64,000 nt of DNA from Tritrichomonas musculus (lineage: Eukaryota > Parabasalia > Tritrichomonadida > Tritrichomonadidae). Made by a program: the position numbers and the translations under genes. The notes beneath the pieces are model-generated. The model did no database searches. It saw nothing but the letters and a program-made list of their open reading frames with translations, and was not told the DNA's origin. Where the stretch lies: contig JAPFFF010000003.1 in the NCBI GenBank assembly GCA_039105265.1, forward strand, positions 8,432,001 through 8,496,000, given 5' to 3'. Positions 48,934 to 61,345 of this stretch are shown in pieces. Within the stretch, counting starts at the first letter, position 1, and every line of letters begins with the position of its first letter.

Positions 48934-51368
48934 TTTATAATATTTTTTTTTTTTATATATTTCGACTGAGTAAACAATCATGATTTTTTTATAAATAATT
49001 AACACTATCAATGCTTTCTTAGTTTTTTTAGAATTTTTTTATACAAGTTGCAACCTGTAAATTATAATAATTGTACCGAATAATAAAGTAGCGATTAGTA
49101 AGGAGGAACGAGTATATTCATTCATATTGATAATTTGAAATACTTTCCAACAATGTTTTTTTTTTTTTATTTTTAAGTTATTATCGACTTTTGCATCATG
49201 TTTAAATCTAAATTGCCATTCGGAGGTTTAAAAATTACGTTCTGTTCAAATTTTTTCAATAAAATAGACCAAGAAAAAAAATCAATTACGTTTTACGATT
49301 ACGTCTACGTGAAAAAAATTGGAATACGACTTTTTTAGAATAAGTTAATAAAAAGTTGTATTTGAAAGATAATTATATTTATCTATTAAGGGTGCAGTAT
49401 GAATGAGTTTATCTCATTAAAAAGTGATTTTTTAGTAAAATTATCGAATTATATTATATAAAAAATTTTTTAAAATATATAAATATAATATATAATAATT
49501 TTATAATTTTATAAATAAGAAATTATGATTTTAAAAATTGAATTGATTATGACAAAACTTTCAAAAATTTTAAATAGATTTTTTCAATATTTTTGAATTA
49601 TGATCGATACAAAATTAATAATTATTGGTCAATTTCATTTTACATGGCTTTATTCCAACAAATTTGAAACAATACTTAAAATAAAATACGGACAAAAACC
49701 AGTGGTTCATATTTGTATAGATGCATATAACAACTTGACTTCCATTACATGCCAGATTTTACACTATTCGTTGATTATGATTTTCGAATCAATTAACTAA
49801 TAGTCAACGGTTTTCCAGCTATTTATGAATACTTTTTCAGCAATTTTAGAAATATTACTCTTGCTCCTTCATAATACTTATCTACTTATACATCGTTAAT
49901 ATAATCATAGCAGTTTTGCGAAAAAATTGGCATATTCCTATTCACTGTCCTGATTTTAATCTTGCCTAACATCATATTTAGCAGCTTTGCAGTCTCTTGC
50001 TTTTAGAATAAAAATTTTTATTAATAAACGAATGTTCAGAAAATTGAATGATCTTTCAAAATTTTAGACTTGAAATCGTAGTTTTGAACATATGAATATT
50101 AACTTTTTTAAAAAAATATCTATACACATATTCACTTTGAAATGTTTTATACATATAAAAAAATCAGATGAAGTTTTTATCATAAGGAAATAAAATTTGA
50201 TATCATTTTTTTATAAATATATCCAAAATCTCAAAAATGGCTCTGTCAAGTTAATTATTAAAATTCATAGATTCGAATTTTTAATGAATAATTGATTCAT
50301 TGTTCATATTGAAGGACTACATAGTTTTTCAATTTTTCTTGATTAACGGACTATTTGTAGATCTATGTAGTCATTCAATTTTTGATGAATGAAATTATAA
50401 AGCAGCATTATTCTTTTTACTCACAAAGAAGTTTAATCTGACAGAGAGATTTTTTTTTTTATTCTATTTTAAAAAAAAGTTTTTTATTAATCAATTTTAA
50501 TTCATTTGTAACAAAATAACAAAGCGCTTTAAAAAAACATGTATTTATAATAGATAACTTTTATATGAATACTTATATTAAAAATTTGATTTTATAATAT
50601 TTTTTCATATAAATAAATAAAATATTGCATGATCACATCTTGCTTTTATTATCTTCATTTTCCAGAAAATTATAATTTTGATTCTTTTACAATCTATTTT
50701 TATTTTATTGAAATAAAATCTGGATATATGGATATTTAAACAATTCTATATTTAATTTTTAATGAGATATTCTCATTTGAAAAATGAATAATTCAATTTT
50801 TTTTTCAAATAATTCCTTTTTTATTTATTCAAAAAAACAATTATTAATTCAATTAATATTTTATAAATATACAATAATAAAAAATTGTTTTTTATTTAAT
50901 AACATAATATTTTATGTTTAAAAAAATCACAATCATTGATTATATAATATAATAGTTATATACTACTTATTTATCCAGATATTAGTGTTCATACTACACC
51001 CTTAATATAAATATTTTATCCTTTCAAATTTGAGAGCTCTAGCTTAGAGGTTAAATTGATTCGTAGCCAAAGCATTGAGTTCGAAACTAAACCTCTTTGC
51101 TTTTTTTTATTTTTATTTAAATTATGTAATTACGTTTCATTTCGGCAATTTTTACATTTTAATACGTCTTTTCATTGAATTTTATAAAATATCAATTATG
51201 TCCGAAGGGTAAAATCTAAATTAGAATACTCTAAAATAGAATTATTCATTTATTAGGACCATGTCAATACCACCTCATCATTAAGAAAAAAAATGAGTAA
51301 AATAAATTAATCAAATAGACAACCAATTAATTAATTAAATAATAATAATAATAATTAATAAACATTAT
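48934..51368. other. Long gene-poor interval
   Basis: About 2.4 kb of AT-rich sequence. A 66-codon frame at 49600 is the only ATG frame of note and lacks convincing coding features. A tRNA-like segment lies near 51033-51100. Confidence 0.5.
51033..51108 (+). ncRNA. tRNA-like relic with Pol III box A/B and terminator
   Basis: TAGCTTAGAGGTT (51040-51052) resembles a tRNA D-arm/box A, and AGTTCGAAACT (51078-51088) matches 9 of 11 positions of box B with a T-loop TTCGAAA. A T8 run follows at about 51101. AGAG near 51033 can pair with CTCT near 51093, but the acceptor stem is imperfect and the whole is short for a tRNA. It may be a degenerate tRNA, a SINE head or a novel small RNA. A GTA triplet in the middle would suit Tyr if it were a tRNA. 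Confidence 0.35.
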
Positions 51369-53291
51369 TTATTTGATTTTCTCTTCGAAAAACTGTTGGA
51401 AGAATATTCCAACAGGCCACCCAATAAGAGGATACGTTAATCGAGGTTTATTTCTCAGTTCATTGTATTTATCCTTGAATTCTTTTGAAGCATTTACAAT
51501 TGTTTGCAAAATAAAATTGAGTTCTTCTTTGAGAGTTTCTTTATCTGGTCTTTGGTAAAATGGTGGTGTTATTCCTTGGAGTGAAGGATTCATGTTATTA
51601 GCGCTCTCATTCTTATGAGTAACATAAGATACATCATCACTGAGAAGACATTCAAAATCTGCGATGGAGAGTATAAAATTGATAAGCTGAGGAAAGATGA
51701 CTTTATTCATCTCGTTGTTAAGAACGCTGAAACGTTCGTAATTTCCATCAAATGGTTGAAGATTAAATACTCGTGTCAAAAGTTTTGAGAAAGCAACAAG
51801 TGCATCACGATGCTGTATCTGAATTGTTGGATCAACCGAATTTGGATTAGCAATCATGGAAGATAAAAATCGAAGCCAAAAGAAACCATTTAGAGTGTTG
51901 AAAACAGCCTGCTTAGAATTAAATTTATGGATAGCGCATTCTTTTAGAATTGAAGCAAGATGCCTCATCTCAATTGGAACATATAAGCTGCTGTGAAAGA
52001 TCTTGTTAATAACTTTGAATATAACTTCGGAGCATACCTTAATATCGCATGTATCTAATTGTTTTAAGTTGATTTCATGATTTTTATCTATAAATTTGAT
52101 AATATTTTTAAAAAATGAGTTGTAATATTGAATTCCATACCTCTTATAGAAAACTTTGAAAAGATTTGTAAGATGTGAATTTCCTCTTAAAATTTGATCA
52201 CGCGTTACAGCATTTTTAGAAAATTCTGATGTTACCATAGTAATTAGAAATTGATTAACTTTTCCCGCATATGCAAAAATATCAAACAGGGATTCAACAA
52301 GCTGTGGCCCACTATCAATTTTGGCTACTTTATAAAAAATGATCGAATTTACTAAATGCATATCATCCGCAATCAAAGCCTCATACAAGGCTGGAAATAC
52401 TGAAGCTGGAAGTGGCATAATGTATGAAGTAAATGTTAAAGGGAAAGCATAATCATCTGTGTTTTGCTTTCCTTGATCAAAATCTTTTTTAACTTCAGAC
52501 CAAAAAGTTAATTGCTCAGAATCAGTTGGTATAATTTTTTTGATAACTTTACCATTTGTTGCAATAATTGAAATTGTTTCGCCCTGAATTTGAATAGACC
52601 TAACAGTTCCAGAAGCGTTCAATTGAAGTTGATCGTTTTTGACTAAATAAAGTTTGAAAAAATTAGAACTATTAAGTTCAGCCCAAAATGTATCTTTTTT
52701 AATCTTACATATACAAAGAGCTTTTAAAATTGAATTTGTTTGGGATATTTTTCCATGCCATGTGTCAGAAAATATATTTCTACCAAACCAATGTAATGCT
52801 TTCATATGATCAGGACTATCATGAATGATCTTGATTATTAAATATAAAAAGTTTGTCAATTCTGAATTGCAATCAGGGAAAATAGGTGGCCAAAAATTGA
52901 ATATTTTAGATGCTGATTGAACTGGAACTTTTTTCCGAATAATCTGGCGTAATGATTGTAGAAATTGACTCTCAGATCTATCTTCAGGGAAATCATTAAT
53001 TTTGTGAACTTCATCTGAACCATCTGAAGCAAACTCAGATATTGAATTATCATAAATTTTTTGAAATGTCATTGAACCATTGCATCCAACAGATTTACTC
53101 ATATCTAATGAATTAATTGTTTCATTCAATGATTGCGTATAATAATTATCAAAATGGATTATAGGTCCAGAAATGTACCTTTGAACATAATCAAATGGTA
53201 CAGGTTCGCCGTTATCAGTTTCAGAAATTGAAAAATTTGATTTTTTACGATGAAGATGAAGATGAGAAGGAGACTTAGAATTATTTTTCAT
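51369..53291 (-). CDS. Ras GTPase-activating protein (RasGAP domain)
   Basis: A 640-residue protein. The middle (about 195-270) has a beta-rich PH-like stretch. The RasGAP domain covers about residues 300-560. ILRGNSHLTNLFK carries the arginine finger R369 that completes the Ras active site, and GFFWLRFLSSMIANP is the FLR region that positions it. The N-terminal 100 residues are polar and His/Ser-rich. The protein should speed GTP hydrolysis by a Ras-like GTPase, ending its signal. Domain length is normal. ATG at 53291 is the first in frame. Confidence 0.87.
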   Translation of the reverse strand: MKNNSKSPSHLHLHRKKSNFSISETDNGEPVPFDYVQRYISGPIIHFDNYYTQSLNETINSLDMSKSVGCNGSMTFQKIYDNSISEFASDGSDEVHKINDFPEDRSESQFLQSLRQIIRKKVPVQSASKIFNFWPPIFPDCNSELTNFLYLIIKIIHDSPDHMKALHWFGRNIFSDTWHGKISQTNSILKALCICKIKKDTFWAELNSSNFFKLYLVKNDQLQLNASGTVRSIQIQGETISIIATNGKVIKKIIPTDSEQLTFWSEVKKDFDQGKQNTDDYAFPLTFTSYIMPLPASVFPALYEALIADDMHLVNSIIFYKVAKIDSGPQLVESLFDIFAYAGKVNQFLITMVTSEFSKNAVTRDQILRGNSHLTNLFKVFYKRYGIQYYNSFFKNIIKFIDKNHEINLKQLDTCDIKVCSEVIFKVINKIFHSSLYVPIEMRHLASILKECAIHKFNSKQAVFNTLNGFFWLRFLSSMIANPNSVDPTIQIQHRDALVAFSKLLTRVFNLQPFDGNYERFSVLNNEMNKVIFPQLINFILSIADFECLLSDDVSYVTHKNESANNMNPSLQGITPPFYQRPDKETLKEELNFILQTIVNASKEFKDKYNELRNKPRLTYPLIGWPVGIFFQQFFEEKIK

Positions 53292-54505
53292 TTTTTTATC
53301 TTAAGATAAGATGAAAAAACCGTTTGTTTAAATCCTGCTTTTTCTGAAGTTTGAACTATAATTTATTCAATTTTTTCATAATGGATTCAATTTAATGACC
53401 TAATTGTGTTAAAGATAAATCTATATTTATCTATTGAATAAAAGTTAAAAAAGCAATTAAATATTTTTCATTCGTGTATAAAGCATGTCTTAAAACCATG
53501 TAATAATTTATTTTTGAAATTAAATGTTTTGGATTAGTAAATGACATTAAAAATTAAAATTATGGAAATGATTATTAAGTGAATTGAGAGATGAGATGAT
53601 GGAACCATTCAAAAAAATTCTTAGGGGAAAAAAAAATTGAGAAAGTAAGAAGAAAAAATAAAAAAGTTTTTGAAAGGTAAACAATTGAATATATAAATAA
53701 AAATATTTCAAATTGAGATAAAAAGCAATTTCAAAAAAAAAAACTAAAAATAATTAAAGTGTGATTAATAACACGATATTTTATTAGTCTTTTGTGGAAA
53801 CACCAATTTTATTTAGCTTATTAAAATTTGAAAAGAATCGTATTTTTCAAAGGATAAATTGAATAAAATAGGGATGTTCAAAATTCACTTTTCCCTTGGA
53901 AAAGTTAGACTTTTTATGGGCTAAAGTGAATAATAAAATATCTCTAGAAACAAAGATAATTGAATTTTTAAATAAAATGGTTTAAGATAACAACTGTAAT
54001 TAATTCATTAAAAATTATACTGTAAAGCATTTATCTTGGAATGGATTTTGGGGTATAAATTAGTCCTCAAAGCATTTTATATACTTTTTTATTCAAATGA
54101 GTTTTTTTTTTTTTTTTTTTTTTGGTAGATCGAAAATTTATACTTTTTTCGACAAATACTTTTATATAAAAATTCAACTTTTCTCAATCGTTTTTGGCTA
54201 AACATTCTACGTCTTTTGATAAATGTAGGTTCAAAAATAGAGTTTATGAATAAAAAATGAAAATAATTTTTAATTAATTCTTTGAAATAAATTTTCAATT
54301 AATGCGATTTTTAAAAGCCGCATTAAAAATGATATTAGATTTATGAATTAGTGTAAATGACCAGATTCTTAAAATATGAAAGGATAAATCTTTTTAAAAA
54401 ATTTGAATGAATAAATGGTCATGGGAATAAAATATAATATAAAAAATGATAATATTTTAAACTAAAAAATGATAATATTTTTATTAAGAAATGGTATTTT
54501 TAAAG
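53292..54505. other. Gene-poor interval left of the hAT-like element
   Basis: About 1.2 kb of AT-rich sequence with a T20 run near 54102-54123. No gene is recognised. The last eight bases, 54498-54505, are the left target-site duplication of the next element. Confidence 0.5.
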
Positions 54506-55170
54506 TAGGGTGGTCAAATTTGCCCAAATGTGCATTTTTTAAAAAATGTGGGCCAAAATGTGGGTTTAATGTGTCACAACGTGGGCCAATTCAAATTGTT
54601 TTGATTCTATATATAAAGTTATAAATTATCAATTTACAAATCGCTATTAGATTATTTATTTAAATATATATGAAAAAATTAATGATTTACATAGAATGGA
54701 AGAGATAAATTTATCTTTTAAAATAAAAATTTTCATTCAAATTGTCTTTTACTTTTCATAGAGAATAATTTTTATTTTCACAAAAATTAATAATTAAAAA
54801 AATAAATATATCTTATATAAAAAGCATTATAGTTATGATATTAAACAATATAGTAATGTATATTATAAATATAGGTATTCATTATTAATAATTTATATAT
54901 ATGCTTAAAAAAAAAAATTTGGCCCATTTTGGCCCAACTTGGCCCATTTTAGCCCAAAATTTTTGGGATAATTTTCTGAAGATTTCAGACGATATTTGGT
55001 TGACCCATCCATTAATAATTGGGCCAAAATGGGCCAAATTTTATTTATTTGTTTACATAGTATATAATAATAACTGATATATATAATTATGATAAACATC
55101 ATTTCCTTGTTGAATATTATGAATTCATGCTTTTTTATACAAGATAAAATTAAATTTTATTTAATAAATG

Positions 55171-55213
55171 ATTAAGTAGCTTTTTGAGGCGAAGCCTCAA
55201 AAAGCTACTTAAT
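55171..55213. repeat. Perfect 20-bp inverted repeat (hairpin)
   Basis: ATTAAGTAGCTTTTTGAGGC at 55171-55190 is followed by GAA and its exact reverse complement at 55194-55213. It lies inside the hAT-like element and can form a long, stable hairpin or cruciform. Confidence 0.95.
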
Positions 55214-55542
55214 AATTTATTTTTGATTCTCTTTTGCAACTTTTTGAGTATAGCATTTCCACTATTAAAAATATATGATATTAATCTTTTTGAATTAATT
55301 TTTTTTAAAAAAAATAATAAACTTTTTATGTATAATTATATTAAAAATTGAAAAAAAAACTAAATTTTTATGCTTTTGAAATTCAGATTTTATTGAAAGA
55401 GAGCAGATAAAAAATTATTTCAAAATTTTCAGTTTTTTTTATATTCAACAAATAACTTTTTTTTATGGTAGAATAATTAACCATGCCGATCAATATTTTA
55501 AATTTTTTTCTTCGCACGCTCGCACGTAAGGATTTTCGCAAA

Positions 55543-55606
<64 letters not shown>
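55543..55606. repeat. Poly(A) tract of about 60 bases
   Basis: An unusually long A-run inside the hAT-like element, preceded by a less AT-biased stretch (CGCACGCTCGCACG). Probably a slippage-expanded simple repeat. Confidence 0.9.
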
Positions 55607-55607
<1 letters not shown>

Positions 55608-55727
55608 CAATTATTTGACCTTATTTAATCGTATTCAATTCAAATAATTGAGAGGATAAATGGTGACCCAAATGTTTACTTTTTTTTGACCCATTTTCTT
55701 AATTTTGGCCCACCCAGTGCCACCCTA

Positions 55728-56230
55728 TTTTAAAGAGAGGATGTTGTAATTTTTATGATGCATCATGAAATGAAATATATTCACATGCAGTTTAGTGAAT
55801 ATGTGCATAAAGAGTGTCTTGAATGTCAAAATTGCATAACTTACTATAATTTTAATATGTGCGTTTGATTTCATTTTAAAATTATAGTTGAAAAATGCAA
55901 TATAAAAAACATTATTTTTCATTTCGAGTGGTATTATACGTATCGGTCTCAGAGCATCAGCAAATTCTAGCAATTTGGCTTGTGTCAAAATAGTTTACCT
56001 ATCGTTAATCGCATGAATGATAATGAGATTATAGTATTTATTGTACAAGCTAGACATTGACTTTCAATAATGATTAAAATAGTTGAGTTACCTTAGTCTC
56101 TTCTTGATGCATCAGGTTTTTTATATTTATTTTATATATAATAACAGAATTATCAACTTAAAAATAAATAAGAAATTTCCAGAAGACCAAATCGAAAAGA
56201 ATAACTAATATTTTGACAATAAATTGATGT
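55728..56230. other. Interval between the hAT-like element and the virus-like fossil
   Basis: About 500 bases starting with the right target-site duplication. No convincing gene was found. Confidence 0.45.
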
Positions 56231-59200
56231 TATAAAACTTGGTAGATAAAGTATATCTTTGGAGAACTTCCTCCATAGTTAGATATAGTAGTGGGTGTTT
56301 TACACACATGAAACTTACACTTTTGGTCGTTTTCGTTATGAAAATTCATTCTTGGTCTCTCCATTTTCTATGTCTCGTGATGCTTATGATTTTAGTGTAT
56401 AACCTCGATGTCAGAGCTGTTGGTGATGATTCATGTGTTGCTATCATAAATGATAACGCACCACCAATAACAATGAATGAAATATAATTTATTGATATCA
56501 TAAATGAAACGATTAACTGACCCAATCGATTACACACCAATACAAAAAGAATACGAGCGAATCGAATTATTTTATTTTCAACCATTGAATGTTCTGTTGA
56601 AACGAGATGATAAGACATTGAGTCAACAAATGAAGAAACTGAAAGAAGAGACAAAAATAAAAATGTTCCATGATGAAACGTTTAATATTGATGAGTATAT
56701 AATAGATGAATGTTGTAATGGTCGAACACATAGATTGATTTATAACCCAATCAAAAATAATAAATGATTTTTTTATTGATGTGGAAAATGACTGAAAATA
56801 ATAAATTAGATTTAAATCAATTCAATCAAACACCAATCATTAAATCATTATCAAAATCGAAATCATCAGAGAATCTACAAAAAATAGAAGTTAAACGTGG
56901 AAGGAAAAGCAAATACGCTAATGATGAAGAGAGAAAGGAAGCAAGGAAGAGACAACAGAAAGAATATCGTCAACATAAAAAAAATGAATTAATTGAAATG
57001 AAAAAACAAATTAAAGAACATAAATAAATTTATTTACTTATGATACCTCCAACGTTTGCATCAGTTGATAGTTTGATTTTGATTGTGATGAATAATGGAC
57101 TCATTAATTATATTGGCTGATACATAAAATCAACGAGACGCATTTCAAGATATTGTAATGAATCGCTATTAGTTTTTATTTTTATCGGCTTGGTCGGGTC
57201 ATAGTTAACAATGAGTGGAGCTTGATTTTAAATCATAGAATCGATGTTTGCAATTACTGATGGTGTGTATTCCTTTTCACCAATTGACCTATAAACTGGC
57301 TGACCCTGTAGTGATACAAGATATAATTTATTCGCATAATTTAAAACTGGTAAATCATGAATTATGTATGGCGTGTTATTTTTGATTTCAATTGGTAGTG
57401 TGGTGTTATATAGTCCAGTTCATAGTTGTATTCGATGACTGATAGATTTAATGATGATATCTTTTGTTGAAAGCATTGTTATTGTATTATCAGCGTTTAC
57501 ACCAAAAGATATAATATTGACACATTCATCATTTTTCATTTGTGTTGAATTCATTTTTTTAATTAATTCTTTGATTTCATATGAATATTTATTTTCAAAT
57601 GTTATTTTTATTAATTGTTTTTCATCATCAATGAATTCAAAAGTGTCATCAGTCGTTGAATATGAAATATTTGATATTGTGTTAATGGATGAAATATGGC
57701 ATTCCAAATATAATAACTACATTTCCATGGAATGTCAATGTTTAATGATACTGTGCTAAATTCAGACGGTTTCGAATGAACAGAATATAACATAATTTAA
57801 TAATGAATAAAATAACAATTGCGTTATACGCTTATAAATCTAAAGAAACTGAATTTTTAATGACAAAGGATTTAAGATTTTCGTTGGTGAAGATGATGAA
57901 GGAAACGAACAAATAAATATAACTAATGATGATAATGATACAATAAAATTCAATTGCATTTACAACAAGGATGAAGTAAATGATTTGGTATCAACTGGAA
58001 CAAACGACCCTGATTATTTTAAGAAAACAGCATTGTGTGGAGTGAATGAAGTATTGAATGCATTAATAACATATCTTAGTTTGAAATACGCTAATGATAA
58101 ACTAAATGTGATTGACAAAAATGTTAAAACATCTTCAAATGCATTGTTGGAATTATGGCATTGGACGAATTCAAATATGTTTGAAATTAGTAATGTTGTT
58201 AATGTTATTATTGATGCTGTGAATGATATTTAGAGCTGTCATTGTATGGATGAAGGAGGATTACATGACCAAGTAGTCAAAGTTGAAGGATTAGTGAATA
58301 ATCTTGATGGATATATCACGAGCACTATATTACCAGAAGTTAATAATTTAAGGCAATCGTTTTCTAATTTTAGTAATAGAGTTTGGGGTTCTAATGCTGA
58401 ACAAATTATGGCACCATTGGATAAAATAGAAACAGTGTACAGTGAAGGCAAATCAGCATTGACAACTGAGTTATCGAAAATATGGGCTCCACCAAATGAT
58501 GAAACTGAAAAATCACATGATATTGTAGACCTAAGCCAAAAATAAAAGATTTATCAATACCTATCGTCGATGAACCGATGCAAAGAATATTTGATGAATC
58601 AAAACCGATTTATGGAAAAATGACATTAATGATTTGAAACCAGTTGAAAGCAATTTTAGAAACGTTCCTGGTTATGAATATTATTATATTGAAAATGATG
58701 ATGTATACACTGATGATAATATTTATAATTCGATTGAATGTAAGAAATTAGGCATCAAACACATACCAGAATCAACAATAAATAAATTGAAGACAATAAA
58801 AAATAAATTAAATTTGTTTCGAATTGTGTTGAGAAATAATGAAATCATTGATGAGTCTGGAGCATTTATGAAAGATTTTTATATCTACGTTGATGAAAAT
58901 AAATTATATTGTCGAATTATTACAATTCATTCACAAACACCGCTGACGTATATTATCAATCATGAGGTTGTAGATTGGAATGATGAACCATTTATAGCTA
59001 TTGATAAACAATCATCAATTGAATTAATGAAATATTATCTTCAGGGTGAAATATCAATCATGTATCTTTTGAATCAAAACACTATTGAATCAACAATGAA
59101 ATTAAATGTGATATCATTAATGCAAGAAATGCTTTGAAGTTGCATGAATCAAATATTGGGTATTTCTATAAACCGTCATATATTAATGAATCTGATGATA

Positions 59201-60414
59201 ATTATTCAATGACGTTTAATATTCCTGATAGCTATTCAGTACCAACAGGCATGGAATTTACATTCACTGAACTTTGTTTTAATAACACTTGGTTGCTGAC
59301 TTGGGATGGTGATAATATACAAGCGAAATCAAAAGCTGAAGATGCAATTGATGCTATTAAACATTGGGACCAACAGGGAATTTTGTTATCGCACTTGAGA
59401 AAAATGAATTCAATGATTACATTATCAAAAATTGGTTCAATATCGACATAGCTGATGATAAAACAGTTTTCAAAAAAATATTAGAAGACAAACGAACAAC
59501 GATAACATTTGATGGATTGCATGATAATAATGAACATTTTGATGTATCACGTGATGGATTGCCGTCATTGAAAAGCATGTTATCACTTGGTGGATTTAAT
59601 AACGTGTTTAATAAACATTTGGAGGCTAACTATTATCACGCTCAAATAAATGTTGTAATTAATGATGAAGCTAAAAGAGATGCATTGAAAAAACAAATCA
59701 TCAATAGCTATATCAATAGAATGAAAGAGCTGTACATGTTCGTCAATATTGGAGAAATAACAAATAAATTCGTTTGTGATTTGTATATAACTAATGAACC
59801 ACTAGAGGAATACACAAGCGGACCTCAAGTATATTACATTAAATTGAAAACATTAAAAAATGTTATTCAAAAACTAGGAGCTAAATTTGAAGCTTCAAAT
59901 CTAACAACAAAAGACATAACACTACATTTGAATCGTAAGATGTTGAGACCAATCGAAGAAATTAATTGGGACCCAACAACAAATCCATTCAAATATATCA
60001 TTGACCAATAGTTTTACACAATATCTCCAAATCCAAATGCTGCAACAACGTTGTATACTGACTATAATATCACATCATCAAAAATAATCACAGCTGACAA
60101 TATAACAACGATGAGAAGTGATTTAAATATTGTAGCGAACACACAAGATGTCATACTTTATGATGTTGACAAGATAACAAAACGTGTTGATAATTTTGAT
60201 GTTGAAATGTCTGATGTCAAAAATAGAGTATCACATCTTGAGAGTAAAGTCAAATCATTGAACATCAAAACTGATATTGCTTTAGTATTAACAGCTGCAT
60301 CAACTGTGTTATCGATTGGAAACACTTTTGAACTAACAGGTAGATATATATCAATTGGTATGGGAAAAGCCACAATTGTGGTCATTATAACACAAACTAG
60401 AGTCTGAGTTGAGA
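56231..60414 (+). mobile_element. Decayed Polinton/Maverick-like fragment (fossil)
   Basis: A run of short frames, mostly on the plus strand and almost touching, with codon use and content unlike the host genes around it. Recognisable parts: a small basic protein near 56.8-57.0 kb with KRGRKSKYANDEERKEARKR, a motif style common in Polintons and related large-DNA-virus genomes; a minus-strand part near 57.4-57.8 kb; and a set of Asn/Asp-rich, probably structural proteins from 57.8 to 60.4 kb, the last with a coiled coil and a hydrophobic end. Integrase, polymerase B, protease and terminal inverted repeats were not seen, so it is partial. It is broken, with perhaps six or more breaks, and moderately old. 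The family assignment rests on style and motif, not a search. Confidence 0.5.
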
Positions 60415-60953
60415 TAAAAAGCATGTAAATTATATGAAATATTATAATTAAATACGTTTTGTTCGTTTATTGTAAAATCTGAATTGATTGGAATTTCTGT
60501 ATTAAAAAAAATCCTGCTTGTTGAAAACCAGAAAGATTGTTTATATGTGTACAAGATTCGACTGATGGTGAAAAAAACTTTTAAAGGCCTAATTTATGGA
60601 AAATATTAGTTTTATTGTAGCATGAGGTTTTTTTTTTATAAATTAAGTTGCAAAATATTGGAAAACCTTTTAGGAAACGAGGAAAAAGTCGCATCAAATG
60701 GACTTAGAATATTAGAGATGTGATGTGGATTTAATAAAATTGAACCATTTAGAATTCTTTCATCTATCGACAATTTGTAGGATTAGATTTTTGAATTAAT
60801 TAATCAACCGTAGAAAATAATGTTTTTTTGATCATCCTGCCTGAGGATGTTGATATAAAATAGCATCTGTTTTTAAACCTTTTAATATCTTAAAGTTTTT
60901 TATTTGGATGGACAATTAAAAGAGTAGAGCTGAGCTGATAATTTGTTGATGAA

Positions 60954-61152
60954 CCAACATTTGCATATTAATTACTATGGTTTTCAATTACTTAAAACAT
61001 TATTAAATTCACGCATTTAAAGTTGAAAACTGAAAGCAAAAGTATATTCTATATTATGCATATGATATGAATGAGCTAACAATTGCATATTAATTACAAT
61101 AGTTTTCAATTACATAAAACATTCTTTGAATTCAGGCGTTTAAAGTTGAAAA
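60954..61152. repeat. Direct repeat pair, about 77 bp, offset 122
   Basis: 60954-61030 and 61076-61152 share GCATATTAATTAC, GTTTTCAATTAC, AAAACATT and GTTTAAAGTTGAAAA-like blocks with scattered differences. Possibly two copies of a decayed tandem unit of about 122 bp. Confidence 0.8.
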
Positions 61153-61205
61153 TATATGTTAAAAGTGCCAAAGCATTTAGCAATGCTGTTAAATATTTTT
61201 ACTAA

Positions 61206-61345
61206 AAATTTAATTTAAAATCTATATTTTTTTACTATTTGCTTCAGCAGCTCATAAATCACCACCGAGATTGTTGCTTCATTCAGATCTTCGAGAATTG
61301 TCATTGCAAGCATCAGTTCAAACGATAGAAGATAATATATACCAA
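61206..61345 (-). pseudogene. Short coding-like relic, unknown origin
   Basis: On the minus strand an open stretch reads SFELMLAMTILEDLNEA and then VVIYELLKQIVKKY, a protein-like helical sequence with less AT-biased DNA than its flanks. There is no ATG at its start and a stop lies close on both sides. It looks like a fragment of a former gene or element; I do not recognise the family. Confidence 0.3.

Larger units (their letters stand above)
54506..55727. mobile_element. Non-autonomous hAT-like DNA transposon, 1222 bp, 8-bp TSD
   Basis: The left end TAGGGTGG (54506-54513) is inverted exactly as CCACCCTA at 55720-55727. The element is flanked by the identical octamer TTTTAAAG at 54498-54505 and 55728-55735. 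An 8-bp duplication and a TAGGG-type terminus are hallmarks of the hAT superfamily. Subterminal regions at both ends carry many TGGGCC/GGCCCA motifs in both orientations, as in hAT elements where the transposase binds. No transposase frame is present, so it must have moved in trans. The perfect duplication indicates a fairly recent insertion. Confidence 0.9.

Noticed and set aside
49600-49800. 66-codon frame in the gene desert
   Set aside because: No recognisable motif, isolated, and with poor codon signal.
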